This document shows, in pieces, positions 1 through 8,507 of a stretch of DNA of 64,000 nt. The first letter of the stretch is position 1. Each line of letters opens with the position of its first letter. A program made the translations under genes and the position numbers. A model generated the notes under the pieces. The model was not told the DNA's origin. It worked only from the letters and a program-made list of their open reading frames with translations, and searched no databases. Origin of the DNA: an uncultured Clostridia bacterium (lineage in GTDB: Bacteria; Bacillota; Clostridia; TANB77; CAG-508); NCBI GenBank assembly GCA_944387545.1, contig CALXFE010000001.1, positions 98,206 through 162,205 on the forward strand, written 5' to 3'.

Positions 1-979
1 TTCCATCAAATCTTCCTAAGTTTGAACTAGCTTCAGCACAGGCAATAATGTAATAAGATGCTAAAGAATATTTTGCAATGTCTAATGAGAATTCTTCAAT
101 TTCTGCTCCTAATTTTTTATATCTATCAATTGCCTCATATAATTTTGCTTTTACTTCTTCATTGATTCCTTCTGCATAAAATTCTTTTGGAACACCAATT
201 TTTAATCCTTTTACATCACCTTTCAAGCAAACTGTATAATCTTTTTCTTCTCTATCTACTGATGTTGTATCTTTTTTATCATGACCTGCAATGACATTTA
301 ATAACATAGCAGAATCTCTAACATCTTTTGTGATTGGACCAATTTGGTCTAATGATGATGCAAAGGCTACCAATCCATATCTTGATACCAATCCATACGT
401 TGGTTTTAAACCTACAACACCGCAAAAACTTGCTGGTTCTCTAATAGATCCACCTGTATCACTACCCAATGCCCATGGTACCATGTTCGCAGCTACGGCT
501 GCTGCACTTCCTCCTGAAGAACCACCAGGTACTTTATTTAAATTCCATGGATTTTTTGTTGGATAGAAATAGGAATATTCTGTTGAACCTCCCATAGCAA
601 ATTCATCCATATTTAATTTTCCAAGATTAATCATACCTTCTTGATTAACTTTTTCCATAACTGTTGCATCATATGGTGATACAAAGTTTTCTAACATTTT
701 AGAACTACAGGTTGTTTTTACACCTTTTGTGCAGATATTATCTTTGATTCCTATTGGAATTCCTGCAAATTCTCCTTTTACTTCACCTTTATCTATTTTT
801 TCTTGCATTTCTTCTGCTTTTTTATTAGCCTCTTCTGCTAATACTGTTACAAAAGCTTGTACATCTTTTTCTTTTTCAGTAATTCTATCTGTATATGCTT
901 TTGTAATGTCTTTTATTGTTAATTCTTTACTTTTTAACTTTTCTTGTAATTCGTGAACGGTTAATTCTGTAATTTCCAT
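1..979 (-). CDS. gatA: Glu/Asp-tRNA amidotransferase subunit A (partial, C-terminus outside window)
   Basis: Amidase subunit of GatCAB, which releases ammonia from glutamine to convert Glu-tRNA(Gln) or Asp-tRNA(Asn) to the amidated form. About 326 residues are visible, starting [15 protein letters not shown] after a GGAGG box. The amidase Ser-Ser-Lys triad region is present: Lys in GIKDNI, the glycine/serine stretch [13 protein letters not shown], and [12 protein letters not shown] with the nucleophile region. It is the last gene of the run gatC - nucleotidase - gatA in the window; gatB is presumably beyond the left edge. The start is supported by the ribosome binding site and by homology at the N-terminus. 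Confidence 0.95.
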   Translation of the reverse strand, partial: MEITELTVHELQEKLKSKELTIKDITKAYTDRITEKEKDVQAFVTVLAEEANKKAEEMQEKIDKGEVKGEFAGIPIGIKDNICTKGVKTTCSSKMLENFVSPYDATVMEKVNQEGMINLGKLNMDEFAMGGSTEYSYFYPTKNPWNLNKVPGGSSGGSAAAVAANMVPWALGSDTGGSIREPASFCGVVGLKPTYGLVSRYGLVAFASSLDQIGPITKDVRDSAMLLNVIAGHDKKDTTSVDREEKDYTVCLKGDVKGLKIGVPKEFYAEGINEEVKAKLYEAIDRYKKLGAEIEEFSLDIAKYSLASYYIIACAEASSNLGRFDG

Positions 980-1006
980 GCAATACGCCTCCTCTTTAAA
1001 TTATTT

Positions 1007-1606
1007 TTATTTCATAGTTTCCTTATAGCTTTCTATTTTTTGATATAGGTGTGGCCAAGAATATACTCTTTCTATATTTTCATTTTCGAAATCTTTATTA
1101 ACAATTGTATCCATCATATATGTTTTAATTTCTGCATTTGCCATTTGTGTACAATTCTTTATACTATCATCGATAAATATATCTATTTCATTTTCTTGTG
1201 CCACAATGACTTTATTTTGAGAATTTAATATTAATTTATCATATGGTATCTTATACTTTTCTAACCATTCTTTGGTTAATTTCTCTACATCAAATTTATC
1301 TGATAAAAATCTTGCGGTAATTAAATATATACTATCTCCATTTTCTTTTAATTTTTTTATATTCTCTACCGCATACATTTTGGGCTGTACATTTAATACT
1401 GTCTTTTCATAATATTTCTCTAAAAATTCTTTATCCTCTTTTTGATTCCAATTATGAAACTCTGTACAATACATATGTGTAATACAATTTCTATCAACAT
1501 TTTTTATTTCTTTTCTAATATCATTAATTGTATAGTTTTGTGCATAATTGAATAACACATCATATGTATTGGCTATTGTATCATCTATATCAATTCCTAT
1601 ATTCAT
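1007..1606 (-). CDS. HAD-type 5'(3')-deoxyribonucleotidase-like protein
   Basis: 199 residues beginning MNIGIDIDDTIANTYD. The DxDxT nucleophile motif (DIDDT, residues 5-9), LITAR as motif II and DIFIDDS as motif IV fit the NT5C/YqfW branch of the HAD superfamily. It probably dephosphorylates nucleotides, but the substrate cannot be read from sequence. A GGGAG box lies 7 nt before ATG. It sits between gatC and gatA with short gaps, so it is probably cotranscribed with them; no functional link is obvious. Confidence 0.8.
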   Translation of the reverse strand: MNIGIDIDDTIANTYDVLFNYAQNYTINDIRKEIKNVDRNCITHMYCTEFHNWNQKEDKEFLEKYYEKTVLNVQPKMYAVENIKKLKENGDSIYLITARFLSDKFDVEKLTKEWLEKYKIPYDKLILNSQNKVIVAQENEIDIFIDDSIKNCTQMANAEIKTYMMDTIVNKDFENENIERVYSWPHLYQKIESYKETMK

Positions 1607-1637
1607 AAAATTTCTCCCAATATTTTTCTAAAAATTA

Positions 1638-1925
1638 CTAATTAATTACTTTTGGTATTTTAAACATATTTTGTTCTTCACTTGGTGCATTCATAAATAA
1701 TGCCTTATTATCTTTAAATACCTCAACCTCATCTTTTCTAAATACATTTTTTGCTTCGTTTGCGCCTATTGTAATATCTAAATTTTCTGTATTTGCATTA
1801 TTTACAATATTCGCAAAATCTAAAATTTCTTGTAAATTGTCCAAATATTGTTGAACTTCATGTTCTTCCAATGTTAAATTGGCTAAATTTGCAATGTGCA
1901 AAATTTCTTCTTTACTTACTTGCAT
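1638..1925 (-). CDS. gatC: Glu/Asp-tRNA amidotransferase subunit C
   Basis: 95-residue GatC, the small subunit that wraps around GatA and stabilises the GatCAB complex. The sequence MQVSKEEILHIANLANL followed by a Leu/Glu helix and a C-terminal MFKIPKVIN tail is typical of the family. An upstream in-frame ATG would add 20 hydrophobic residues; I reject it because GTAGGAGATG lies at correct spacing before MQVSK. First gene of the gatC - nucleotidase - gatA run. Confidence 0.93.
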   Translation of the reverse strand: MQVSKEEILHIANLANLTLEEHEVQQYLDNLQEILDFANIVNNANTENLDITIGANEAKNVFRKDEVEVFKDNKALFMNAPSEEQNMFKIPKVIN

Positions 1926-1977
1926 ATTATCATCTCCTACATTTAATTTGGTTCCTATTATATAATGAAAAAAACAA

Positions 1978-2004
1978 AAAAACAAGTCAAAATGACTTGT
2001 TTTC
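1978..2004 (-). terminator. Rho-independent terminator of the sortase gene
   Basis: Stem AACAAGTCA / TGACTTGTT with a 3-nt loop, followed on the minus strand by a T-rich run. It lies 25 nt beyond the sortase stop codon. Confidence 0.8.
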
Positions 2005-2028
2005 CATATTTTTCAATATTTATAGATC

Positions 2029-2775
2029 TTAAATTGCTCTTGCCTTTACAATTACCCTTTGCTTACTATCATCTGTACAAGTAATTAATGTAATTTCTCT
2101 TTTACCATTTGTGTTTTGAGAAGTACAACTTACATCTGTTGGCTCAACAATATATTTGTCATATACTTCATAACTTACTGTACTATTGTCTGCAAAATTT
2201 GTTATTTGTATGATATCTCCATTTACCAAAGTTGGTACTTTACTAAAAAATCTTGTATTTCTATAATTATGTCCTACAATACAATAATTTCCTACTGTAT
2301 TAATATCTGGTCCATGGAATTTAACTGGTGACATTTTCAGTAATTCTTCTGTTTCTGCTTCTGAATCTGTTTCCCCATCTAATATACCATATTCGATTCC
2401 TAACTTCGGAATTGCTATTTTCCCATCTGTTACATATGTAAATCCTGACTGTGATTGTTGTTTTGTTTTTGTATTTTGATTTGTTTCTGCCATAGCTACT
2501 GGCGTTTCAGTCCCATCATCTATTGTATCATTTAGCACAGCAATCAAAACATCACTATCTACTACTGTATCATCTTCTTGTCCTTGTTCGGCATTTGCCA
2601 AAATATCTTGAGACATAGCTTCTGCTTTGTCTCTATCATATGCTGCATATATGTATACAGATATTAGAATAATTAAGAAAAATACAGATACTATGAAATT
2701 TGCTTTATATACTTTTTTCTTCCTTTTTAATTCAGGTGTTATATATAATTTTTTCGTTACTAATATTTGATTCAT
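2029..2775 (-). CDS. Sortase family transpeptidase (first of three)
   Basis: Membrane-anchored cysteine transpeptidase that would attach surface proteins to peptidoglycan or to each other. 248 residues from MNQILVTKK; an upstream ATG four codons earlier overlaps the GGAGAGG box and is rejected. One N-terminal membrane segment (about residues 29-46) is followed by a Gln/Asp/Glu-rich linker and a sortase barrel. The catalytic set is complete: His in IVGHNY, Cys in TLITC, Arg in KQRVIVKA. No LPxTG substrate is adjacent; the visible one is at 36321-37373. Class assignment (D or E-like) is uncertain. Confidence 0.9.
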   Translation of the reverse strand: MNQILVTKKLYITPELKRKKKVYKANFIVSVFFLIILISVYIYAAYDRDKAEAMSQDILANAEQGQEDDTVVDSDVLIAVLNDTIDDGTETPVAMAETNQNTKTKQQSQSGFTYVTDGKIAIPKLGIEYGILDGETDSEAETEELLKMSPVKFHGPDINTVGNYCIVGHNYRNTRFFSKVPTLVNGDIIQITNFADNSTVSYEVYDKYIVEPTDVSCTSQNTNGKREITLITCTDDSKQRVIVKARAI

Positions 2776-2846
2776 AAACCTCTCCATTTTATAATAAACT
2801 TTCTATCATATTATAACATGAAAAGAATGAAATTTAAATATCTTTA

Positions 2847-2875
2847 TTGAAATTTTTTTTATTTCATTATATAAT
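2847..2875 (+). promoter_or_regulatory. Promoter of the unusual tRNA-Gly
   Basis: TTGAAA (2847-2852), 17-bp spacer, TATAAT (2870-2875). The predicted start falls just before the tRNA at 2885, so the tRNA is a single-gene unit. Confidence 0.8.
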
Positions 2876-2884
2876 AAAATATAT

Positions 2885-2958
<74 letters not shown>

Positions 2959-2964
2959 AACAAA

Positions 2965-2998
2965 AACTTACGAATTTTATAGTTCGTAAGTTTTATTT
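2965..2998 (+). terminator. Terminator of the unusual tRNA-Gly
   Basis: Stem AACTTACGAA / TTCGTAAGTT with an 8-nt loop and a T-rich tail. The stem closely matches the terminator of the second tRNA-Gly at 50311-50344. Confidence 0.88.
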
Positions 2999-3160
2999 TA
3001 TTTAAAATGATGTTCTATATTTATAATATTTGCTGTTTGTTTTTCATGAATTAAAAGGACATATTAGCCTAAAAAATCTACACTTCTCTCAAAATATTGT
3101 AAATAAAAAAATGATATGATATAATTTATACTGTAAATATGAATTTTAAGGTGAATGATT

Positions 3161-3817
3161 ATGAGTAAAGAAAATGAAAAAACATTAGAAGTCTATAAAG
3201 AAAAAGCACATTTATATTTATCTAATAGTATTGAACATGATAAACTTGATCCAAAAAGAGCCAAACAGAAACGTGAAAAATTAGAAAAATTAATTACATC
3301 AAATTTTTCATTATTACCAAAACATGCGAAAGTTTTTGAAATCGGTTCTGGAGATGGAGCAAATGCAAAATTTATTCAAAGTTTAGGGTTAGATATAACA
3401 GCAAGTGATACAGCTGACGACTTTATAAAAGCTACTCAAAATCAAGGATTGAAAACAATTAAGTTTAATGCCCTAAAAGATTCTTTTTCAGAAAAATATT
3501 GGGCTGTTTTTTGTTGGAGAGTATTTGTTCATTTTACCAAAGAAGATGCTTTAACTATCATACAAAAAGTTTATAATACCCTTGAAGATAATGGAATTTT
3601 TATTTTTAATGCAATGAATCGTGAAACAAAAAAAGTTGATAATGAATGGGTAGATTTTGAAGGTGAATATCATATGGGAGCAGAACGTTATTACCATTAT
3701 TTCTCTCAAAGCGATTTAGACAACATCATTCAAAAAACAAATTTCAAGATAGAAGACTTTCATAAAGATGGCGGAGACAATAATAATAAGTGGTTAGTAT
3801 ATGTATTAAGAAAATAA
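3161..3817 (+). CDS. Class I SAM-dependent methyltransferase
   Basis: 218 residues from MSKENEKTLEVYKEKAH. SAM-binding motif I is VFEIGSGDGANAKF (about residue 60), followed by an acidic strand end ASD. FCWRVFVHF corresponds to the post-II strand, and the later NAMNRETKK region is typical of small-molecule methylases. Substrate unknown. An ATG two codons upstream lies too close to the AAGGTG box, so 3161 is preferred. Monocistronic, with its own terminator. Confidence 0.8.
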   Translation: MSKENEKTLEVYKEKAHLYLSNSIEHDKLDPKRAKQKREKLEKLITSNFSLLPKHAKVFEIGSGDGANAKFIQSLGLDITASDTADDFIKATQNQGLKTIKFNALKDSFSEKYWAVFCWRVFVHFTKEDALTIIQKVYNTLEDNGIFIFNAMNRETKKVDNEWVDFEGEYHMGAERYYHYFSQSDLDNIIQKTNFKIEDFHKDGGDNNNKWLVYVLRK

Positions 3818-3823
3818 ATATTT

Positions 3824-3855
3824 AAAGGATACTTATGTTGATCCTTTTCTTTTTT
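3824..3855 (+). terminator. Terminator after the methyltransferase
   Basis: Stem AAAGGAT (3824-3830) / ATCCTTT (3841-3847) followed by a T-rich run. Confidence 0.7.
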
Positions 3856-3904
3856 ACATGATTAACGAATACATGTGTAATTTTTAGAGAAATTTGTAAA
3901 AATA

Positions 3905-3933
3905 TGTACATTCTTGTAAAATTGTGGTACAAT
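3905..3933 (+). promoter_or_regulatory. Promoter of the riboswitch-folT operon
   Basis: TGTACA (3905-3910), 17-bp spacer, TACAAT (3928-3933). Transcription would start about 15 nt before the riboswitch P1 stem. Confidence 0.6.
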
Positions 3934-3956
3934 ATATTACATAATTAAATATTTAC

Positions 3957-4061
3957 TTATTAGAGTAGAAAATAAATCGTTAAGACTTAGTAGACGGGAA
4001 GTTGTTACTAAGGCAAAAGTATTTCTATACTTGCGTATCTATTTTCGCATTCCGCTAATAA
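3957..4061 (+). promoter_or_regulatory. Tetrahydrofolate (THF) riboswitch aptamer
   Basis: P1 is TTATTAG (3957-3963) paired with CTAATAA (4055-4061). Conserved THF-riboswitch blocks appear in order: GAGTAGA, CGTTAAG, GACGGGA, GTTG and the 3' CCGCT. The internal stem ACTTAGTA / TACTAAG(G) is also present. It lies directly upstream of an ECF S-component, as expected for the folate transporter gene folT. Confidence 0.88.
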
Positions 4062-4077
4062 AGATTTGAAGGATTGA

Positions 4078-4122
4078 CTCCTATTCTTTTAATGCGGAAA
4101 TTAAATAGAAGGGAGATTTTTT
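4078..4122 (+). promoter_or_regulatory. Expression platform: terminator/SD hairpin of the THF riboswitch
   Basis: The arm from CTCCT (4078) pairs with the arm ending GGGAG (4115), about 15 bp with two bulges and loop GCGGAA (4094-4099), followed by seven T just before the ATG at 4124. The hairpin includes the folT Shine-Dalgarno sequence. The loop GCGGAA is the exact complement of TTCCGC (4050-4055), the 3' strand of the aptamer, so the ligand-free RNA could disrupt the hairpin. Confidence 0.72.
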
Positions 4123-4123
4123 T

Positions 4124-4666
4124 ATGCGTAAAAACAAAAAAATTATTTTAGCTGCTATTTTATTAGCTTTGCTTATTATTTTATCAAGATTTTTCATTAT
4201 TTCAACACCGATTATGAAAATCAGTTTCACTTTTGTTGCCATTGCCTTATGTGCTACTTGGCTTGGACCTAAGTGGGCTGTCCTTATCACTGTTGTAGAA
4301 GATTTAATCGGTGCTACTTTATTCCCATCAGGAAGCTTTTTTATTGGATATACCATAAGTGCTGGATTAACTGGTTTAATTTATGGATTATTACTATACA
4401 AAAAGGAACCAGATTCTTTGACAAATAAACAGTATATTATTCGCGTAATCATTGCTGTTCTTTTAGTTACTTTTGTTGTTCATACAGGATTAAATACTTT
4501 ATGGACAAGCATTACATCTGGAAAAGCATTCATGATACTAATATTGCCTAGACTTACAAAACAACTTATCATGATCCCTATCCAAATAATTGTTATTTTA
4601 TTTATAGAAAAACTATTAAGAAAACCTTTTAATAAATATATAAGGAGTAGCGATAACGATGATTAA
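4124..4666 (+). CDS. folT: Folate ECF transporter S component
   Basis: 180-residue integral membrane substrate-binding subunit with about five or six hydrophobic segments. The FolT/ECF-S pattern includes CATWLGPKWAVLITVVEDLIGA and a glycine-rich TISAGLTGLIYGLLL stretch. The upstream THF riboswitch points to folate as substrate. The gene overlaps ecfA by 8 nt and heads an operon with dedicated A and T subunits, making a complete single-substrate importer instead of one sharing a general energising module. Confidence 0.85.
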   Translation: MRKNKKIILAAILLALLIILSRFFIISTPIMKISFTFVAIALCATWLGPKWAVLITVVEDLIGATLFPSGSFFIGYTISAGLTGLIYGLLLYKKEPDSLTNKQYIIRVIIAVLLVTFVVHTGLNTLWTSITSGKAFMILILPRLTKQLIMIPIQIIVILFIEKLLRKPFNKYIRSSDNDD

Positions 4667-5483
4667 CATAGAAAATGTATCTTTCAAATATAAAAATAGT
4701 GATTATATCTTAAAAAACATAAACTTTTCTGTAAACGATGGTGAAATTATCGCCATTGTTGGAAAGAATGGTTCAGGAAAATCTACTCTTGGAAGATTAA
4801 TTGGCGGTATTACTAAATTAAAAGAAGGTACTATAACAATTGATAATATCAATACAGCTAAAGATATCAAAGCCATTAGAGAAAAGGTAGGCATTGTTTT
4901 TCAAAACCCTGAAAATCAGATTATCTTTAATAATATTTATGATGAACTTTCTTTTTTTCTTAGAAATTTAGAAAAATCTGAAATTGAAAATCGAATAACT
5001 GACTCTTTAAAACAAGTAGATATGTGTGATTTTAAAGATAAAGATTTATACGCTTTATCACTTGGACAAAAGCAAAGAATTATGATTGCAGAAATCTTGG
5101 CTAAAAATCCAAAATACATTATTTTAGATGAGCCAACCACGATGATTGATAGCTATGGAAAAGAGAAAATACATGATATCATTTTAGACTTAAAACAGAA
5201 AGGATATACGATTATTTGTATTACCAATTTGTCAGATGAAATTTTATTAGCTGATAGAACTTTGATTTTAGATAATGGAGAAATTGTAGCTGAAATAAAG
5301 AAAGAAGAATTAATTGATAAACATGATATTTTAGAAAAATATGGTATTAAAATTCCAACTTTGCTAAGTATTTTAGTAGCATTAAAAAGAAAAGATATTG
5401 ATTTACATGTTGCTGATTTTTCAGTAGCAGAACTTACAAGTGCCATCAAAGAAAAATTGGATACAGAAAGGAAATCTATATGA
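4659..5483 (+). CDS. ECF transporter ATPase (A component)
   Basis: 274-residue ABC ATPase that powers folate uptake. Walker A is GKNGSGKST (residues 35-43), the Q-loop FQNPENQ, the signature LSLGQKQR, and Walker B YIILDEP followed by a TTMID D-loop. Only one A gene is present, so the ATPase is probably a homodimer, unless another A subunit is encoded elsewhere. It overlaps ecfT by 4 nt. Confidence 0.92.
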   Translation: MINIENVSFKYKNSDYILKNINFSVNDGEIIAIVGKNGSGKSTLGRLIGGITKLKEGTITIDNINTAKDIKAIREKVGIVFQNPENQIIFNNIYDELSFFLRNLEKSEIENRITDSLKQVDMCDFKDKDLYALSLGQKQRIMIAEILAKNPKYIILDEPTTMIDSYGKEKIHDIILDLKQKGYTIICITNLSDEILLADRTLILDNGEIVAEIKKEELIDKHDILEKYGIKIPTLLSILVALKRKDIDLHVADFSVAELTSAIKEKLDTERKSI

Positions 5484-6043
5484 AAGATGTTCTTAAATTT
5501 TTAATTTTTATTATATATGCTACCACTGTATTTTTCTTACCAAATCATATTTACATTTTAATATGTCTAATCATAAACCTAGCCATTATATTATTGTGTA
5601 AACTGAGTATTAAAAAAGCATTTTTTAATACATTTAAAATTGTTCCTTTTATCCTTTTTACATTTATCATTAATCTATTCTTAGATAGTTTTATGTTTGC
5701 TTTATGGATAGGAATTAAATTGATCATTGTTTGTAACACAACATTTATATATTCTCAAACAACCACTGTTGCAAACTTAGCAAAAACAATTCGATTACTA
5801 TGTACTCCTTTAAAACTTTTCAAAGTGAATACAGAGGAAATTGAAATAATGGTATGCATTTCTCTATCACTACTTCCTGCCATTAAAAATGATTTAACAG
5901 AAGTAAAAAATGCTTGTAAAGCTAAAAATATAGATATCAATCTAAAAAATGCAAAATATATTTTATCTAAATTTCTATTATCTTTAATAAGAAGAGTTAA
6001 TCAAATTGATGAAGCTATGATAGAAAAAGGATGTGACTATTAA
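5480..6043 (+). CDS. ECF transporter transmembrane T component
   Basis: 187 residues with four to five hydrophobic segments, shorter than the usual 250-270 of EcfT. The two coupling motifs that contact the ATPase grooves are recognisable as ACKAKNID (about 147-154) and the C-terminal AMIEKGCDY (179-187), degenerate versions of the Ala-Arg-Gly helices. Last gene of the folT operon; its stop codon lies inside the operon terminator. Confidence 0.85.
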   Translation: MKDVLKFLIFIIYATTVFFLPNHIYILICLIINLAIILLCKLSIKKAFFNTFKIVPFILFTFIINLFLDSFMFALWIGIKLIIVCNTTFIYSQTTTVANLAKTIRLLCTPLKLFKVNTEEIEIMVCISLSLLPAIKNDLTEVKNACKAKNIDINLKNAKYILSKFLLSLIRRVNQIDEAMIEKGCDY

Positions 6044-6072
6044 ATCATTAATAGTCACTTCTTCTTTCTATT
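6033..6072 (+). terminator. Terminator of the folT-ecfA-ecfT operon
   Basis: Perfect stem GTGACTATTAA (6033-6043) / TTAATAGTCAC (6048-6058), then a T-rich tail. The 5' arm includes the ecfT stop codon. Confidence 0.85.
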
Positions 6073-6076
6073 TTTT

Positions 6077-6823
6077 CTATTTTATTTCTTTAAATCCATT
6101 TCTACTCCATAGCCAAAGAGGCGTATGCATATCAATAGGAGTATATTTTGTATTTTTTAATACCTCTTTCCATTTTTCTATGACAATCAGTTGCACTTTA
6201 TTTGACTGCATTTCCTCTTCTGTTATTAATCCTAACTTGTATGTAGCCTGGCATACATGTGTATCTGGAGCTACCGTTAACTGTTCCATATTTATATAAT
6301 TTCTATCTGTATATTGATAGATTACATACAACCAATAATTACATATTTTATTTCCTGATAAATAAGGAAACTTTTTCTTATTTTGTATCTGCACATAATT
6401 TCTTATTTTATCTACATCATTATTCATTTCATCAAAGAGCTTTCTAATATCTCCTTGAAATAACTCTACAAATGTATTACATAATGATATCCATATTTCT
6501 GTTTGTTTTTGCTTTTGTAATGCTACTTTATATTTTATTAAAGCCTTTTGAACTTTATCAAAATCTGTTTGTAGAACTTTTTTGGGGTAAAAAACAAAGT
6601 TTGTTTCTTTATCCTCATAAGTTTTTAATGCACTTTCCCATAATGTATATGAATTTCGTTGATAATTTAGTGCCATTGGTAACGTAAAATACATATAATT
6701 TTGAAGGCTAGATTTTGGAAGAGCTGGATTGCTATCTTCTGGCATAACTTCTCCACCTAATTCTCCCTTTTGATACATTTCAATTAATCTCTCTATTTCT
6801 TCTAAAATTTGTTGTTTTTTCAT
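6077..6823 (-). CDS. Putative HhH-GPD-type DNA glycosylase-like protein
   Basis: 248 residues, mostly helical. The segment FPYLSGNKICNYW resembles the helix-hairpin-helix LPGVGxKTA of endonuclease III/MutY enzymes, with Lys at the position of the lyase lysine. About 25 residues later APDTHVCQATYKLGL matches the VDTHVxRvxxRLG segment carrying the catalytic Asp. Both key residues thus seem present. There is no C-terminal Fe-S cysteine cluster. The rest does not match any family I recognise, so substrate and even enzymatic function are uncertain. Confidence 0.5.
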   Translation of the reverse strand: MKKQQILEEIERLIEMYQKGELGGEVMPEDSNPALPKSSLQNYMYFTLPMALNYQRNSYTLWESALKTYEDKETNFVFYPKKVLQTDFDKVQKALIKYKVALQKQKQTEIWISLCNTFVELFQGDIRKLFDEMNNDVDKIRNYVQIQNKKKFPYLSGNKICNYWLYVIYQYTDRNYINMEQLTVAPDTHVCQATYKLGLITEEEMQSNKVQLIVIEKWKEVLKNTKYTPIDMHTPLWLWSRNGFKEIK

Positions 6824-6883
6824 AATCTTCTCCGTTTTCTTATTTCATTTATCTCATTATACTATATTTTTATTATTTTTACT

Positions 6884-6920
6884 ATATAAAAAAGACTATG
6901 CTTTCAAACATAATCTTTTA
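6884..6920 (-). terminator. Terminator of the pseudouridine synthase gene
   Basis: Minus-strand stem TAAAAGATTATG / CATAGTCTTTTTTA with an 8-nt loop. It begins at the TAA stop codon of the gene. Confidence 0.75.
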
Positions 6921-7787
6921 CATGTTTATATTTTTTAATTTAATTTCTTTTTCCTTTAAGTAAGTCAATATTCCACTTTCTGATTGAAAATGAAACTTTA
7001 ATTTATAGCTACATAACATCTGATACTTTTTACCAAATTGTTTATTAATTTCATTTTTTCCATATTTACCATCACCAATAATAGGATATCCTATATGAGC
7101 TAAATGTGCTCTGATTTGATGTGTCCTTCCCGTTTCAATTTCAACATCCAATAAAGCGGTATTGTCTTTTCTTTTTTCTAGCACAGTATATTTTGTAATG
7201 ATTTTTTGATATCCTTTTTTGAAAGTATCACTAATATATACCTGTGATTTTTTATTATCTTTAAATAAATAAGCTTCTAATCTTTTTTCTTTTTTGTTTG
7301 GAATTCCATATACCAATGCTAGATAGTGTTTTTCAATTTCATGTTCTTTAAACTTTTTTAGTAAAATTTCTAATGCTTCTTCATTTTTAGCAAAGATAAC
7401 CAATCCCGTTGTATTTCTATCAATTCTATGACACGGCTGTGGTTTAAATTCACAATTTGTATACTGTTTGTGGATGATTTCTGTCAAGGAATTTTTTCCA
7501 GTTACCTCAATATTTACTGGTTTATTGATTACCAATATATTTTCGTCTTCATAAACAATATCTAAATTTCTCTGTATATCTTCTAATTCTTTCGGAAGAT
7601 ATACCTCTATCCTATCATTTTCGTATATAGAGATATCTTTATTTATCCTTTTTCCATTTACTTTTATATCTTTTTTTCTTAATAATTTACAAAATGTAGG
7701 ATAGTTTACATTTGGTAATTCTTCTAATATCACTTTATTTAATTTCTTTTCATGGTATTTTTTATTTACAATTATTTCTTTCATCAT
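6918..7787 (-). CDS. RluA-family pseudouridine synthase
   Basis: 289 residues. An N-terminal S4-like RNA-binding region (CKLLRKKDIKVNGKRI, about 33-48) is followed by the catalytic domain with HRIDRNTTGLVIFAK, which holds the catalytic Asp, and GRTHQIRAHLAHIGYPIIGD. Isomerises uridines in rRNA or tRNA; the target (RluC/D-type or other) is not resolvable. No strong ribosome binding site is visible. It lies 20 nt after the YgjP gene, so it is probably cotranscribed. Confidence 0.9.
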   Translation of the reverse strand: MMKEIIVNKKYHEKKLNKVILEELPNVNYPTFCKLLRKKDIKVNGKRINKDISIYENDRIEVYLPKELEDIQRNLDIVYEDENILVINKPVNIEVTGKNSLTEIIHKQYTNCEFKPQPCHRIDRNTTGLVIFAKNEEALEILLKKFKEHEIEKHYLALVYGIPNKKEKRLEAYLFKDNKKSQVYISDTFKKGYQKIITKYTVLEKRKDNTALLDVEIETGRTHQIRAHLAHIGYPIIGDGKYGKNEINKQFGKKYQMLCSYKLKFHFQSESGILTYLKEKEIKLKNINM

Positions 7788-7807
7788 ATTATGATTATAT
7801 CGTATTT

Positions 7808-8344
7808 TTAATATTGAAACAAGCTAGATTCTATGATTTTCTCATATTTTTCAAAATTTGGTTCATAGTTTTCTATCATTCTATAAAAATATTTTGAATG
7901 TGTTTTATATTTTAAATGACAATATTCATGTAATACAATAAAATCAATAACGTCTCTATGAAACATAACAATTTTAGGATTAATTGTGATTTTTCCATCA
8001 ACACATCTTCCAATTTCTTTTTTCATATTTTTGATTTCATAATCTTCAGGTGCAAATCCTAACATTAATCTTGTTTTTTCCATTGCTCTTTCCACTTCTA
8101 CTTTTGCTATTTGTTCGTACATTTTATCAATTGCTAAATCTAAAATCTCTTGATTGTTGTCTTTTTTATAGCGATTAGGAAGTGATATTTTGATTAATTG
8201 ATTTTCTACATTTAATTCAGGTACTTTTACATTTTTGTACACGATTTTTACTTTGTAATCAGTTCCTAAGACTGGTACAGGATGTCTCTCTAATGTAGTA
8301 TTTATACTGTTTTTTATACGAATTTGTTTTTTTACTTTATACAT
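7808..8344 (-). CDS. YgjP-like zinc metallopeptidase (DUF45)
   Basis: 178 residues from MYKVKKQIRIK, with an AGGAG box 8 nt upstream. The longer frame starting 12 codons earlier lacks one. HEYCHLKYKTHSKYF gives the HExxH zinc motif, with the downstream acidic region expected in YgjP/WLM-type peptidases. The family is widespread and poorly characterised; a protease or housekeeping role is presumed. Upstream of and probably cotranscribed with the pseudouridine synthase. Confidence 0.85.
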   Translation of the reverse strand: MYKVKKQIRIKNSINTTLERHPVPVLGTDYKVKIVYKNVKVPELNVENQLIKISLPNRYKKDNNQEILDLAIDKMYEQIAKVEVERAMEKTRLMLGFAPEDYEIKNMKKEIGRCVDGKITINPKIVMFHRDVIDFIVLHEYCHLKYKTHSKYFYRMIENYEPNFEKYEKIIESSLFQY

Positions 8345-8507
8345 AAATATCACTCCTATTCTTGAATTTTTGTTTTGCAAATTATTGTTCGCTTTTGTTG
8401 TTCTTATTTTATATTTTATTTTCTACTTTGTCAATACTTTTTATAAAAAAATATAAAATTTTTGTTCGCATTTTATCTAACCTTGATTTCACAGTATTTT
8501 CAAGGAT

